A DNA stretch of 64,000 nt from Cytospora piceicola (GCA_023375675.1 JALQBC010000006.1:682001-746000); one strand, 5' to 3'. Shown: positions 1-11,602, counted from the stretch's first letter. Made by a program: numbers and translations. Notes: generated by a model from the letters alone, not told the origin.

Positions 1-1325
1 TTAGCCGAAGTTTATAATATTAAGTATTATTTTAGTTATAATCGTATAATAGTAGACCTTAAACTTTTATACTTTCGATATAAGAAAGCTTTAGTTGATA
101 AGTATTATAAGAAGTATTTTTAATATAGTAAGTAACGGAAGGATAATTAACGTTTAATTAAAGATTTTAAACCTATTTAAGCTTTTAAAAAGCTTATATA
201 TACTATTACTATAGACTTTATCGTTACCCTTCTATTAGTTTTATCGATCGGAACTCTTTAGTAAGTTAAAGACTTTAATAGCTATAATACCCTTTTAATA
301 GTAACTTATAAAACCTTAAAGTAAACCTTACTTATTCTTAGCTATACTAAATATAAAGCTAAACAGTAAGCTAAGGTTCTTATATATTAACTATTACTAA
401 CTAATTAGTTATACTTTAAAGTAATTATCTTAAATCGTAATACTAAGTTTCTTTTACGTTTTTAGTAATAGTTATAGAAAGGCTTTAGTATTAAACTTAT
501 AATAACTACAGCTTATTATCCTTAAGCGGACGGTTAGTTTAAACGTAAGAATTAGACAGTTAAACTCGTTCTCCGCTACTACGTCGTTAAGTATAATAAG
601 GAAAACTAGGTAAACGTACTTCCTTTTTTATAATAGAATCTAAACGGAGTATATTCTCGTACGATAAATACAAGCCCTTATAAGTTCTTATTCGGATTTA
701 AGATTCTAGCCCCTTTTAATAAGCTTATAAATCTCCTCTCTCGATAATAAGCAGAAATCCGTTTTATACGATAATATTTACAACGTAATATATAATTATT
801 AATAGATATTATCGCTACTAAAGTAAAGCGACTATACGATTTAAAATATCGCTAACTTAAGTTTAATAAAAGCGATAAAGTTTAGCTAAAAACTAAAAGA
901 GCTTATAAACCTTTATATCGATAAGGTAAGTTAACCCTTTTAAAACTTAGCCCCTTTAAAGTAGTTAAAAAGGTAAATACCTTCGCTTATTAACTTAACT
1001 TCCTTAAGACTTTTAAGGTATATTTTATAATTAGTATTTAATACCTTCTACTTTACGATAGCGATAGTAATACCGACCTATTTTAACGATAAGCACCTAT
1101 TCTAAAAGCCGTTAACTATAGTAGTAAAAGCTTAACTGCTTTTAACGAATAACATTATAAAGTAGAGAAAGTTTTTAATAAGAAACTTAATCGTCGAGGT
1201 CGAAGCTAAAACATTATAAAATACTTAGTTTAATAAAAGGGTTATACTACTAAAGATAATACTTAGCTTCCTCTATCTACTTTTAAGCATTATAAGGATC
1301 TTATTAATAACTACAAGGCTCGATA
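1..1325 (+). mobile_element. Ty3/gypsy chromovirus remnant (integrase and chromodomain)
   Basis: Reading the plus strand through stop codons gives the 3' half of a gypsy Pol polyprotein. Around 505-590 the frame reads TTAYYP, then a stop where Gln is expected, then ADG, and later RKN-stop-TV. This is the conserved integrase-core motif with CAG turned into TAG. At about 1,153-1,325 the frame reads HYKVEKV, then KYLV and GYTTKDNT followed by LPLSTFKH, a chromodomain of the type fused to chromovirus integrases. Stops sit at former Gln or Trp codons, as RIP predicts. Reverse transcriptase and gag would lie left of the window. The element is dead. Confidence 0.8.
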
Positions 1326-1555
1326 TATTATACCCTCTAACTAAAAGGTTAAGTTAATTAAGATCTTAAAACGTAAGCGAGGTCGACCTTGTAAACTAAT
1401 TTAAAGGAATAGAAAAGAATTAGGAATTAAATAAAGAACCTTAATAAGGATATTAAAACGCTTTTTTTATACCCGGCACTTATAATAACGTATATAAGGT
1501 CTAAGCCTTTTCTGTAAACTGCCTGCCGGCTATATACCTGCCGGTTATACTTAAC

Positions 1556-1612
1556 CGCCTAGCAGAATACTTATCGCCTAGCAGAATACTTATCGCCTAG
1601 CAGAATACTTAG
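1556..1612. repeat. three 19-bp tandem repeats
   Basis: The unit CGCCTAGCAGAATACTTAT is present three times in succession (1556, 1575, 1594; the last copy differs at its final base). It lies about 230 bp beyond the chromodomain, where the 3' LTR or untranslated tail of the chromovirus would be expected. It keeps CpA sites that are missing from the surrounding DNA. Confidence 0.85.
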
Positions 1613-4431
1613 TTACCTCGGGGATTCTGTAGGGCCTTTTAGATAGTTTACTTTTAGAAAGTAATATACCTAGACAGTATAATAAAACACTATACCCTAA
1701 CGTATCTTCCACAGTAAGTTTATAAGTAACGATAAAGGTATTTCCTTTTATTTATATACTTTTTAAGCTACTAAAAATAACTAACGTATTACTAGATTTA
1801 TTTAAAAAGGCTTAAAGCCGTTTTTATTACCGACGATAGCCTTATTCCTATCCTTTTCGATAACTTAGTTATTTTTAACCTTTATCTTTTTACGTTTCCG
1901 TTTCTGTTTATTTTATCGTTACTAAGTCGTAATACTTTTTTATTTCCTTATAAACAGCTTTATATACGTCTTTATAAGCTTATATATCTAGTTAAATATA
2001 CTTTACTGTTAAAACTATCTGTTTTTTAAGTTTTTAATCGATATTATTAATATACCTCTGTTTTTAACTATTTTTAAAGCCTTTACTCTTTCTTTATTAT
2101 TTAATCTTATATTATTAGTTTAATATATTAAAAACACGTTTTTAAACTTTATAAATAGTTTATTATAAGGTATACTATATAAAATCGGTAGTAAAGAACT
2201 AAAAAGTAGTACTTTTACTATTTTTAATATTTTAAGTTTTTTAATAGTTAATATACTTATTTATAAGGCTTCCGATAGTAATATTTTAACTAATATAACT
2301 ATAAGTTATAGTTATAGTTATACTACCGGTATTTTTCTTTTAGTCTTTACTAACGTCTCTTTTATTACTATAATTTTTACTAATAGATAGAACGATATAT
2401 TACTTAAGCCGGAAGGTATACCGGAAAGTATATTAAACTATATATTATTAATACCGGGTATATTAAGTATTTTAAGTATTTTAAGTATAGCTTAAAGGCT
2501 TATTATACCTATAAGTAAAAGCTATTTATTTATTTACGCCGGCGATAACGTTAAACTAAGCTAAGCTATTAATACTGTTATAAATAAGTTTCTTTTTATA
2601 TCTGCTATTATTAACCTTCTTACGAAGCCTTTATATTCTTACTACGTTTATAAATAGCTTTCCGCTTTAAATACTATAAGGTATAATAGTATTATAGCTA
2701 TATAAAGGCCCTGTTTAATATAATTTATTTAACTATTTAGATTTAAAAGTAGTAAACGTAAATATATACCGGTTTTCTTTTATAGCTAGTATTAAATATA
2801 TAATAACTTATTTCGGTTAAAGTATTTCGCTTTCTTATATACTTAATTATTAGTTAGAATCGTTTAAACGTCTTTTTAAGCCTTTTCCTTTTCATTAGTA
2901 GCTTTATTTATATAGTAAGTATACGATATAGCCTTCTTTTATTATAAAAGCCGGCCTTTTATATTATAAGCCGAGCTAAAAATAAAGACAGGCTATAATA
3001 ATAGTAATACTTATAGCCGATATTTAAAGGTTATAATTAGTTTATATAACAGTTTATATATAGTTTAAGTACTAATAAGATCTATAATAGAAATAGTATT
3101 AAAATTAAGCCTTAAGCTACTCGAAATAATATCTTTACTTTATACGAATTCCCTTTTTACTTCTTTAATTATAATAATAAAAGCGTATATAAAAGACGAC
3201 GTTTTACTATACCTGATTATTATAATATTTAGCCGAGCTTTTAAGTTATTAGCTATAGTTTAAAACAGCCTTTCGATTTTAAACCTTTTTAATAAGCTAT
3301 TTATATATAAATAATTATAATATAGCTATAGGTATAGTTATAGTATTTAAAAGGTTTACTAGCTTTTTAAAAGAAACTCGAAGTTCGAAACTATAGCTAT
3401 ATAAAGCTTTATAAACGTAGTACGTAGTAGTAATAGTAGTAATAGCGCTTACTATAGCTAAGGTAAAAAAGAAGTAAATAGGTTAAAAGTATTAGTAAAA
3501 CTTTTAAAAGTATTAAACTACTAGTTAAACTATACTTTTAAGCTCGGCTACTATTTTAACTATACCTCGGCTTTATTTTATAATACCTATTTTCTTACTT
3601 AAGCCTCGGTTATAGCCGATAAGGTTATTATAATTCTTTTTTTCTTATTTATATTATACTTTATACGTATTATAAAGCCGGAGGTTTTCTTTATAGTAAT
3701 AGCTTTAATAGCTACTTTTCCCGCCGGCTTAATAGTAAGCCGGGCGGCTTAATAAGCTAAAACCGCCGAAACTTTTATTATCGCTTTTATCGCTTTTAAT
3801 AACGTTTTTAAAAGCTTTAATTTCGTCTTTTTAAACGTTATATTAAGGTCGATTAAACGACTAAATAATCGTAAGGTCTTATATATACGTTAAAGTAACG
3901 GTTTAAGGGCTAATATCAAGCTTAGTTTATAATAGTAGTTAAGTCCGAGCCTTAAGTACGTTTATAGCTAACTTACCTATTAAATTACTTAAAATATAAG
4001 TAGTAGCTGTTTCTTCGAAAGATTTACTTATAGTTACGCCTAAACATTACAGATATATTATAATATATATAACGTTATAGCCGAGATATAGCCTGTTAAG
4101 GTAGTTTAGCTGTCCCGGCTAGATTATTAGAACACGCCTGGACCGTACACTATAACCTATGTAGGTTTCGGAGCCCTTGATTGCCGCTGACAGCAGAAAT
4201 TGGTGCTAGTAAACATCGATGATCCATAACACGTCCAATCATACACACATGCATACTATCATGCATACAACCCATCATTCTCTGCATGGCCGTTCTGAGG
4301 AGGAGAATAATAAGAATGTAAAGAAACCGGACTGCTAGGCTTTGTCGCTTTAGCTACGCCGTGGCCTTGAGAAGTAATCTCGCGAGCTTTTCCACCCAGT
4401 GGCATTGCTTCCTTTGGGATCTCTTGGATGT

Positions 4432-5415
4432 TCAAAATATCCTCCGGGTCGGACGGTGCGGAAGACGGCGCCCAGACACGAAGGAACTCTGATCGGCGAC
4501 AGACGGGCAGTCGGCAAAGAGAGAACCCATGGGGGTTTCCGTCTCCGGGTCGGCCCGCGGCGCTTCACGAGGCGAGATAACAAAAAGTTGGGCGTCGAAG
4601 GAGGCAGGTTCGCTCATCCAGTAGCCATGGAGTCGTGCTCGTGTTCTTGCGAAGCTCCCGTCCTGCCCACGTGCGTCTTGGACCAGTGCAGAGGCGGGAC
4701 CTCCTTATGGACGTCTAGTCCCTCCCGGAGAAGGTCCCCAGAATGCCTCGCTGCCAATGATGGCGGTTTGGGGCTGGCATAGGAGGTGCACTCGGGCACG
4801 TACCCTACATCACATGACAGACTGTTCATCGAAGGTCGAGCTGTCAGTGGTACCCGGGGGCCAACGCCCGGACGGCTGCCTCTTGGCCGTGTAGATGAGC
4901 TGGTCGGCTCGAGAACTGGACTGCTCGATATTGCACCTCTTGGGATCACACGAGAGTCCGAGGCAGGCCCGCAGCCCTTCGAGGATGCCATTGCAGCGGA
5001 TAGGCTTCAGGAGGATATCCTCCAGCGCGCACCTGAGCAGGCTTCTAAGCTTCGACCCCTCAATCCAGTCCCCAGTGATTGAAAACACTGATATCCTGTC
5101 AAGTAGATATGACCCGTCTCTGAGCTCCAGTGATGCCAATCTATCTCGACGTCTGCCCCGGAATAGAGATGCGGCACATGGTAAGGAGCATACACGCGGC
5201 AACACGCTCTTGTCCTGGTACTTCAGCCCCCGGAAGTGTGTCGACGCCACGAGCTCGCCGAGCTCGCCAGGTCGGCCACTCACGGCCAGGCCCTGGCTGT
5301 AAACGCGCTGATGAACGGCTCTCATCGCCTTGGGGCGGATGGCCAGGCCACCATCATGGATCAGGTACGAAGAAAAGTAAGCCGGTATCTGCTTTAATTT
5401 GGTTACGACTGCCAT
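4432..5415 (-). pseudogene. non-reducing polyketide synthase fragment (SAT to start of KS)
   Basis: Three minus-strand frames together spell the start of a fungal non-reducing PKS. In order: AVSGRPGEL (about 5,290), YAPYHVPHLYSGADVE in another frame (5,145-5,193), then ISVFSITGDW and LLRCALEDILLKPI (about 5,000-5,090). These match the C-terminal half of a starter-unit acyltransferase (SAT) domain. Then come LLREGLDVHKEVP (about 4,700-4,740) and, after another shift near 4,615, ASFDAQLF followed by SPREAPRADPE (about 4,530-4,600), the opening of the ketosynthase domain. At least two frameshifts are needed. The sequence stops before the KS catalytic cysteine block, near the RIP island. I infer a truncated, non-functional relic. 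Confidence 0.75.
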
Positions 5416-6652
5416 GCCGGGCTCTGGAATGGTATAAGTCTATCGCAGTGATGACCACAAAGGTGCCAGACATCGCATGGTCGTGGCCAGAGGGTTCCGC
5501 TCACCCGAAGTTACTAGTCGTCTCCTGGTCTCAACAGTTCGGTTATACGTGTGGAGGTTCCTATACCCGAGATACATATCTACATATACATATACCCAGC
5601 TCGGTTTCTTCTCACGGCATATTTCTATAACACCAAGACTTAAGTACCTCGAGACTCTTATTATGGAGGACAAATATACGAGAGTATCTATGAAGTCTTA
5701 GCGTTTGACTCATCAGAGCTATCTCGACTTCAGCATTATCCCTTTCACATGAAGGACTAATTGATACAGATTATATAACCCATATCTAGCTATCTAGAGG
5801 CAGTACTTTCGACCTTGTAAGTGATTACCATTGAGGGACCTCATTTAGGTTCTTATGAGTCCTATATAGGTCAACAATATCTATGAAAACTAAAAGTCGT
5901 ATGTTATAAACGCGGCAACTATTGTGATAGATCAGATACCAGCTGACCAGACTGAGCTTAGTTTTGCGGGCTCATATAGCCAAGCTGAAGAAACACTCAG
6001 TCCGGCCCGAGTTCAGTACATATGTAAGTTTTTAGGGGTCTCCAATCTGTTATTTGCTCAAACATGGGCAGGCCTAGACTTGTAATGGTCCTGCCTATGT
6101 GTAGCAGCCAGATATGAGACACAGCGCTCGCATGAAGAATCCATACAGGCTCAGCAACGCCCTCGGGTGAGCGGCACGCTGGATACGGCCATTTACATGC
6201 CCTTTATCCAAACCTCGATCTACTTTTGTACTGTGTACTCGTAAATTCCCCGAAATATATGTGCAAACTACCCGGAAGATCCCACGAGTAGCCAATCAGG
6301 TATGCTTGGAGGGTGGTACTCGGTACTTTCCATTGCTTTAGGCGAAACATATAGGTCTTTTATGTATAACGAAGGGACCAAACAGGCAGGTAATTTACAT
6401 ATCCTGCCCCATATTTCCTCTTTGGGTAAAGTTAAGACCGGCACTTCAAGTCCCTTCAGTACATATGACAGCGTGTGTGCCCCCCGCGTGCTTTGTGACT
6501 GTAACCTCATGAATGATGAAGTCACACAAAGCACAGCTGAAGTCGGAGCTGAACCTCGGTCGCCAACTACGCTTCAGACATCTCATCCCGCCTTGACGTG
6601 TGACGACCAAGTACAAGATCAAGGACCAAAGCTGTGTTCTTGAGGGAAATTC
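5416..6652. other. intergenic, no supported gene
   Basis: This lies between the PKS relic and the AflR-like regulator, which point away from each other. The short open frames here on both strands match no family I recognise. The N-terminal half of the PKS SAT domain would be expected in the first few hundred bases but could not be read with confidence. The right end should hold the promoter of the regulator. Confidence 0.6.
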
Positions 6653-8109
6653 ATGGGAGATGATCCTACGGGAGGACACCTGCTTGAACCAGATATGTCT
6701 GCCAACCAGCAAACCAGCAACAAACAGCTCAAGCCACGATTACGGTCTCGACAGCTACAGTCCAAACTGAGATCCAGCTGTGATGCCTGTGGCCAGGCAA
6801 AGGTGTGCAATCCACTCTGCAACGCTTCAAGAGGAGCGGGTGACTGACGTGATATCTCAAGATCAAGTGTGATCGTGGTCAACCCACCTGCGGGCGTTGC
6901 GCCGCCCAGGGCGTGAGCTGCGTATATGGAATCTCCCGGAAAGGCGGGAAGCCACCACGGAGGAGGCCCGCCGCTTCCTCGTCACTCCAGCTCCCGTCGT
7001 GTCTCCCGTCACGTCCCAGTGAGCTTGAGACGACGAGAAGCATAGGCCCGGGCTGTGCCGGTGGTCTCGGCTGCGTCAGTAACCTCGATGGGATGGACAT
7101 GGACATGGACATGGACGCCATGTTCGGCATTGGGGATAGTGCCACGGCCATCGATTCTCCCTTTTTCGCCTCCGATGCGGCCCTTCAGACCTGGTTGCCG
7201 TACGACACATTTAGTAGCCTGGATTCACTTCCGCCCAGCTCGTCAGATTGGGACGCTTTCACAAGCAGGCAGAACGGCTCGGCACTGGAGCCGGTCGAAA
7301 TTCCAGCAACGTTGTCGACATCGGCGTCAAAATCATCAGGATCGGCGTCAACATCGCTATCAACAACCCCATTGACTGCACCGCAGCCACCATCACCACC
7401 GCCACCACTACGACATGACTGCACCCAGGAGGCCAATGACATTATGCGCCGGCTGTATTGCGCCAACCCGTCCGCTCCCATCTCAGAGGGCCTGCCAGCC
7501 CGCACGCTGGACCTGAGCTCGGTCCTGACGCGCACCGGCGACGTTGTCGGGCCCCTGGGGCAGCTGCTCGAGTGCCCGTGTGCTCGCTCGTCGCACATGT
7601 CTATGCTGTACGCTTCCATCATCTCACGCATTCTGCTTTGGTACCGACAGGCTGCCTGCAACGCGAGTCCAGACCGAGTGTCGTCTGCTTCGCCTTCGGC
7701 GACCACGGCAACTCTGGCAACACAGGAGGCATTGTCCTCGTTCACGAGCAGCGCCCTGCCCAAGACCTTTGACGCCGAAGCTACTGGTGACGACGGCGGT
7801 GTCTCGGTGCCTCTGATGCCCGTCATGGTTGGGAACTTCCGGAGCGACGATCGGAACGTACAGAGCGCCTTGGTAAACTGCCTTATCCTGAGCGAGCTAA
7901 GGAGGGTGGGCGGCTTGATTGACACATTCACCTCGCTTGGTACGATTGACCCTGGCTTACAGGCAGCGAATCATGCTTGCCCTGCTGCTGACGATCCTTG
8001 TGCGGGCGTGGCGGATGTGAGTCTGTTTACGAGTCTTGGTTCCTGGCTTCGAACCGAGCATGGAAACACTGTGAAGCAGGCGAAATCGGGTTTATCAGTG
8101 CTGGGATGA
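6653..8109 (+). CDS. AflR-type Zn2Cys6 transcription factor
   Basis: Proposed CDS join(6653..6802, 6862..8109), 465 aa. The 59-bp intron (GTGTGC donor, CTGAC branch-like site, CAAG acceptor) splits the zinc cluster; once joined, the cysteines at residues 43, 46, 53, 60, 63 and 70 give CX2CX6CX6CX2CX6C, the AflR spacing. A Lys/Arg-rich tract precedes the cluster. A Ser/Thr/Pro-rich linker with an MDMDMDMD run follows. Then comes a region starting HDCTQEANDIMRRLY that resembles the aflatoxin-regulatory-protein domain, and the C-terminus keeps the family's FTSLGSWLRTE-like ending. Proteins of this family activate a neighbouring polyketide cluster in the nucleus. Here the only cluster neighbour seen is a broken PKS. 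ATG 6695 is an alternative start. Function is inferred from family only. Confidence 0.8.
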
Positions 8110-9209
8110 AGATTGTGGCTTTTGACGGAAGTTCTACACATTCACTTGATAATGATGAATTCCATCACCGGCGTCTTCTAAGTTTAGCACGTTCATTCGT
8201 ACAAGATGCTCGAAATTTCAAGTAGTTACGTGAACTTTGTTTCTCCTCTGACATGGAAATCAACATCACTATACCCTCCGTCGTAAAGACTCTATGCATG
8301 TGTGAAGTCCCAATGGGGCAGTTTTTGCAGTCAGGTCGGCTCACAGTTCCATTGACGTAAAGGATCGTAAGAGGATACGGCGTAATATCCAGCCACATTC
8401 CCGCACTCGGCTTTCACTTCACTTCACCCGAGTTGTACCGGCACCGATCCGGGGGGTAATAAATACTAGGTCTTCCACCGCGAGCTGACCCGGGCCAACA
8501 ACCTTCAGCTGTGAACCATGGCGTCCACCTTCGTTCGACGATTACTACTTATGAGAAAGCCCTTCTGAAAGCTTCCAGCGATGTTGCCGGTCAAGATCAG
8601 CCCTCATTTTGTCAAAGTAAAACCTATTTGCATTGGGTAAATGAGTCAATTGATCGCGATGGGCAGAAGAGAAACCTCCATGAGGCTTCGAGCCATTCTG
8701 CCCTAATGTTCTGTTGTCTAGGGCGCCCTGATTTCCCGTACGGAACCTAATCGTCCGTTATATATATTATACTAACAGATGTCGTGGAATTATCGTGGCC
8801 ATGGTCACGGCCTGGGCTCCTTTTGCTTATGCAAAAGATCTGGGGTAACAACAACAATTTCCTCATTGGGCCACAGCAAGTCCTTCTCAAATCTAGCATG
8901 TGCTACTACTCATAATTCCTGGTAAGCTTAGCAATTACAGGGACACGGGAGATATGACGATACTTCCGTCAACTTCCGCCAACTCCCGCCAACTCCCGCG
9001 TACTCAATGTTCTTCCCCTCCAGATGTTGACATCTGGAAGGAACTGACCTGGACATGCAACCATAGAGGGCAGGATCAAGGGGGCCACAGCAATCCCATA
9101 CGAGACTCATATCCAGCCTTGCTACGTGGTCCTGGGGATTTTCCAAGTGAGTTGTGCTTCTTGCAGCTGAAGACACCGATCTTACCAATATTGCTAAATT
9201 TGTTGTATA
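8110..9209. other. intergenic, no supported gene
   Basis: Several unrelated short frames occur here with no recognisable domain. The last part (about 9,050-9,145) may hold the decayed 5' exon of the following pseudogene: a GTGAGT at 9,147 and a TTCAG at about 9,206-9,210 would bound a 64-66 bp intron. That is not certain. Confidence 0.5.
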
Positions 9210-9693
9210 TTCAGTGCAATGCCAAGATGGGGACGCACGAACGCATTGATCTCGACAACAACGGGATTGCGGACTTGCAGCTGTTTCTGGAAGCATACAG
9301 GCAATGGCGTTGAGTCCCTGGCCAGATTGCAGAGGCCTGGGCGGATTGGATCCATCAGGGACTCAATAGCAGCTCGTCTGATATTCTTCAGGAGGGTACA
9401 TACTCGCTCGAGCTCGTTCGGGACTGGTCGGCGACGAGAATCACAACGGTAGTGCTGTTCCCCATTTTACTGAGCCTGGCGGTCGGTATCTGGATCAACG
9501 CGAAGAATTGGACAGACTTGGCAACTACAAACCGCCTGGGGAACTGCGTCCTATGTTGTAACGGCAGGAGGCTGTAAGTTTCTTCCAGGAGTTAAGACGG
9601 CGAACAAACATAAGGGCAAGGTGGCAAGCTGACTTTGTAGATGTAGTAACCGCGGCGTTGCTGGCCATTCTGAGCAGCATCTCAGACAGATAG
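9210..9693 (+). pseudogene. broken fungal membrane protein (RDWSATRIT / AWGTASYVVTAGG family)
   Basis: A frame from about 9,210 runs to an in-frame TGA at 9,311-9,313, then continues with GQIAEAWADWIHQGLN, TYSLELVRDWSATRIT, a hydrophobic segment TVVLFPILLSLAVGIWI, and NAKNWTDLAT. A one-base shift near 9,522 is needed to reach LQTAWGTASYVVTAGG. After a likely intron (GTAAGT at about 9,577 to TAG at 9,640) the last exon reads DVVTAALLAILSSISDR and stops at 9,691-9,693. This pattern is a family of uncharacterised Pezizomycotina proteins with a C-terminal pair of membrane helices, which I recognise by pattern only. One stop plus one frameshift indicate a pseudogene, unless the stop lies in an unrecognised intron. 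Confidence 0.6.
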
Positions 9694-10856
9694 CGGCAAT
9701 CTTGACCAGTACGGATCCTGGGAACCTTTTCATACATACGGGAAGGCGGCCTAACCTAGAGAAGCAAACAGGGAGGTTTATATCATAGCCGACGTCTTAA
9801 CGGCGCGATGGGCCAGCAAGTCTTCAACGGCAATCGAGGTTCGACCATCTGGAGCTACCAAGTAACCTAGCAATCCACATTGAACAATACCATTATTAGC
9901 AAGGGTTTTGCAGTGGAGATGCGTCCCCGCTGGTTGAGAATGGAGGAGGATGGGGACTATGGCAGGGTTGTCTCATTTCTCCTTCGTATCTACTTGGGGT
10001 TTGCAATACTCTGAACAACAATTTGGTATCTCGATAATGTTAGAAAGTGAAAGTGGCGGCACAGTTCGGCACTGCCTGGATTTTTTGGATGTGGGATGAA
10101 GGATTATATTGCCCACCTGGGCTGTAATTAGTGTATACGACCTCCACCCCGAAGGCTTCCGTGGCCCGTCCCTCAGCCGGTTTAACTGACGATTGTGAAG
10201 CTTGAAGGATGGAATACTCCACTCACTTCCGACCTTCCGACATAGCTTCGGCCCCGGACCAAGTTTATCGATAATTATATCGATATATCCACCTCATGCC
10301 TCACGTGCTAGCCATCATAGACCATTCCAACCGCGGCTTAATCCCAGTCCACGCTCCTTACGTGTCGTGCCGGTGGTCCTGTAGCCTGTATCCTGGACCG
10401 CTGATACTTTTCCAAGACTGTCCACGGCCGTTCGAGGCAATTCCTTGGCCGAAGATCACGCTCCTCGGGCACTGACTGGCCAAAAAACACACAGAGGCTG
10501 TCGTGGAACGACACGCGGACAATCCATGCGGTCTGTTGAGTGAGGGCATCACGACTCCTTGTGGAGATAATTGGCCGCTGTATCCAGTCCACCAAACATA
10601 GGACCGTCCTTCCGAATCCAGGCAAAGGTTTGTGGACCTTGGGAGGGGGACCCTGGTGCCGTCCCCCATGTGTGAGGACATGCAGTATATTTGTGTATAT
10701 ATATGATGCACAAGAAGCCGGACTCGAAATCAAGAAGCTTCACAACATCAACATTCTTTTCTTCATCTCGTCTCTGGTAGACAAGTAATCACCTCTCATT
10801 AAACTCTTCAACTATATCCTCCAAAACCCCCATCAATCTCAAACTCTCAGTTCATC
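9694..10856. other. intergenic, no supported gene
   Basis: No domain or coding pattern was recognised. The last 150 bases are rich in C, T and A with a TCATC context before the ATG at 10,857, consistent with the 5' leader of the next gene. Confidence 0.6.
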
Positions 10857-11602
10857 ATGAGCTCTGTATCCGGTCGTTCCACCAAGTCCTCAAGCACAAC
10901 CAAGTCGGTCAAGCCATCGGACAAGAACGCACTTGTCCGAACCCAAAGGCTACTTGATGACGACAATGCATCAGTAATGTCCGGTTCGACAAGCAGGACT
11001 TCAGGGACTTCAAGGACTTCAGGGTCTTCAAAGTCTTCAGGTTCTTCAAGGTCTTCAGGGTCTTCAGGGTCTTCGAAAACTTTACTTTCTTCAGCGTCTT
11101 CAAAGACTTCGGGTTCTTCAAAGTCTTCAAAGACTTCAAAGTCTTCAGGGTCTTCAGGGTCGGCGACCTCCGCAGCTCCATCATCTGTTGATTCCTGGGT
11201 CTCTCAACAGAAGTCCATGTCCTCCGCGGATCGCATGGCAGCACACTCGAATCGCTACGATGATGACGATTATGACGATGATGACGGCGATGCGTTATCG
11301 ATGGGCGATATGAAGAATTCTCTGCCAGAGGGAGACCCGCGGTTGGGCACCAAGCAGATTCACTGTAAGCAGCTGCCACTCGTTTCCGTCACCTTCACCA
11401 CCTTCATCATCTTTTTGCCTTACCCCCCCCCCCCCGTCTCCGTAAATCCAGGACAGCTTGCTAACGGCGGATTGCAGCCAATTCGATCGAAAAAGCCTTG
11501 AACCCATCAAAGAAGCTCACCTCACATGCATGCTGCCGGGACAAGCGTTGCAATCTGTGCAGAGGCAGCGGGGCCTACACCGTGGCCAGGAAGAGGAAAT
11601 AG
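10857..11602 (+). CDS. Ser-rich low-complexity hypothetical protein
   Basis: Proposed CDS join(10857..11364, 11478..11602), 210 aa. The intron (GTAAGC donor, GATTGCAG acceptor) removes a C-tract that would otherwise be read as an unlikely hydrophobic and proline tail. Splicing gives a C-terminus with a small Cys cluster (HACCRDKRCNLCRGSG) and a basic end (VARKRK). Residues about 40-105 are a degenerate Ser/Gly/Thr/Lys repeat encoded by imperfect 9-bp units of the TCTTCAGGG/AAG type (about 10,990-11,165). An acidic run YDDDDYDDDD follows at about 130-140. There is no signal peptide or membrane segment. I do not recognise the family. Confidence 0.65.

Larger units (their letters stand above)
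1..4130. repeat. AT-rich RIP-mutated repeat island
   Basis: This stretch is made almost entirely of A, T and TpA-rich runs. CpA and TpG are nearly absent, while CpG, CpC and CpT remain. That is the expected end state of repeat-induced point mutation, which acts on duplicated DNA in many Pezizomycotina. No intact reading frame exists on either strand. The first 1.4 kb is recognisable as a retrotransposon 3' end. From about 1,640 to 4,130 I see further decayed repeat sequence that I cannot assign. Base composition returns to normal between about 4,090 and 4,150. The left end lies outside the window. Confidence 0.9.

Noticed and set aside
1..4130. AT-rich island as a centromere or mitochondrial insertion
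   Set aside because: Recognisable gypsy integrase and chromodomain with RIP-type stops explain part of it; there is no sign of mitochondrial genes, and a few kb is too little to argue for a centromere.
4399..5630. Plus-strand frames of 98-166 codons around 4.4-5.6 kb as real genes
   Set aside because: The minus strand in the same interval carries recognisable SAT and KS motifs in broken frames, so the plus-strand frames are shadows.
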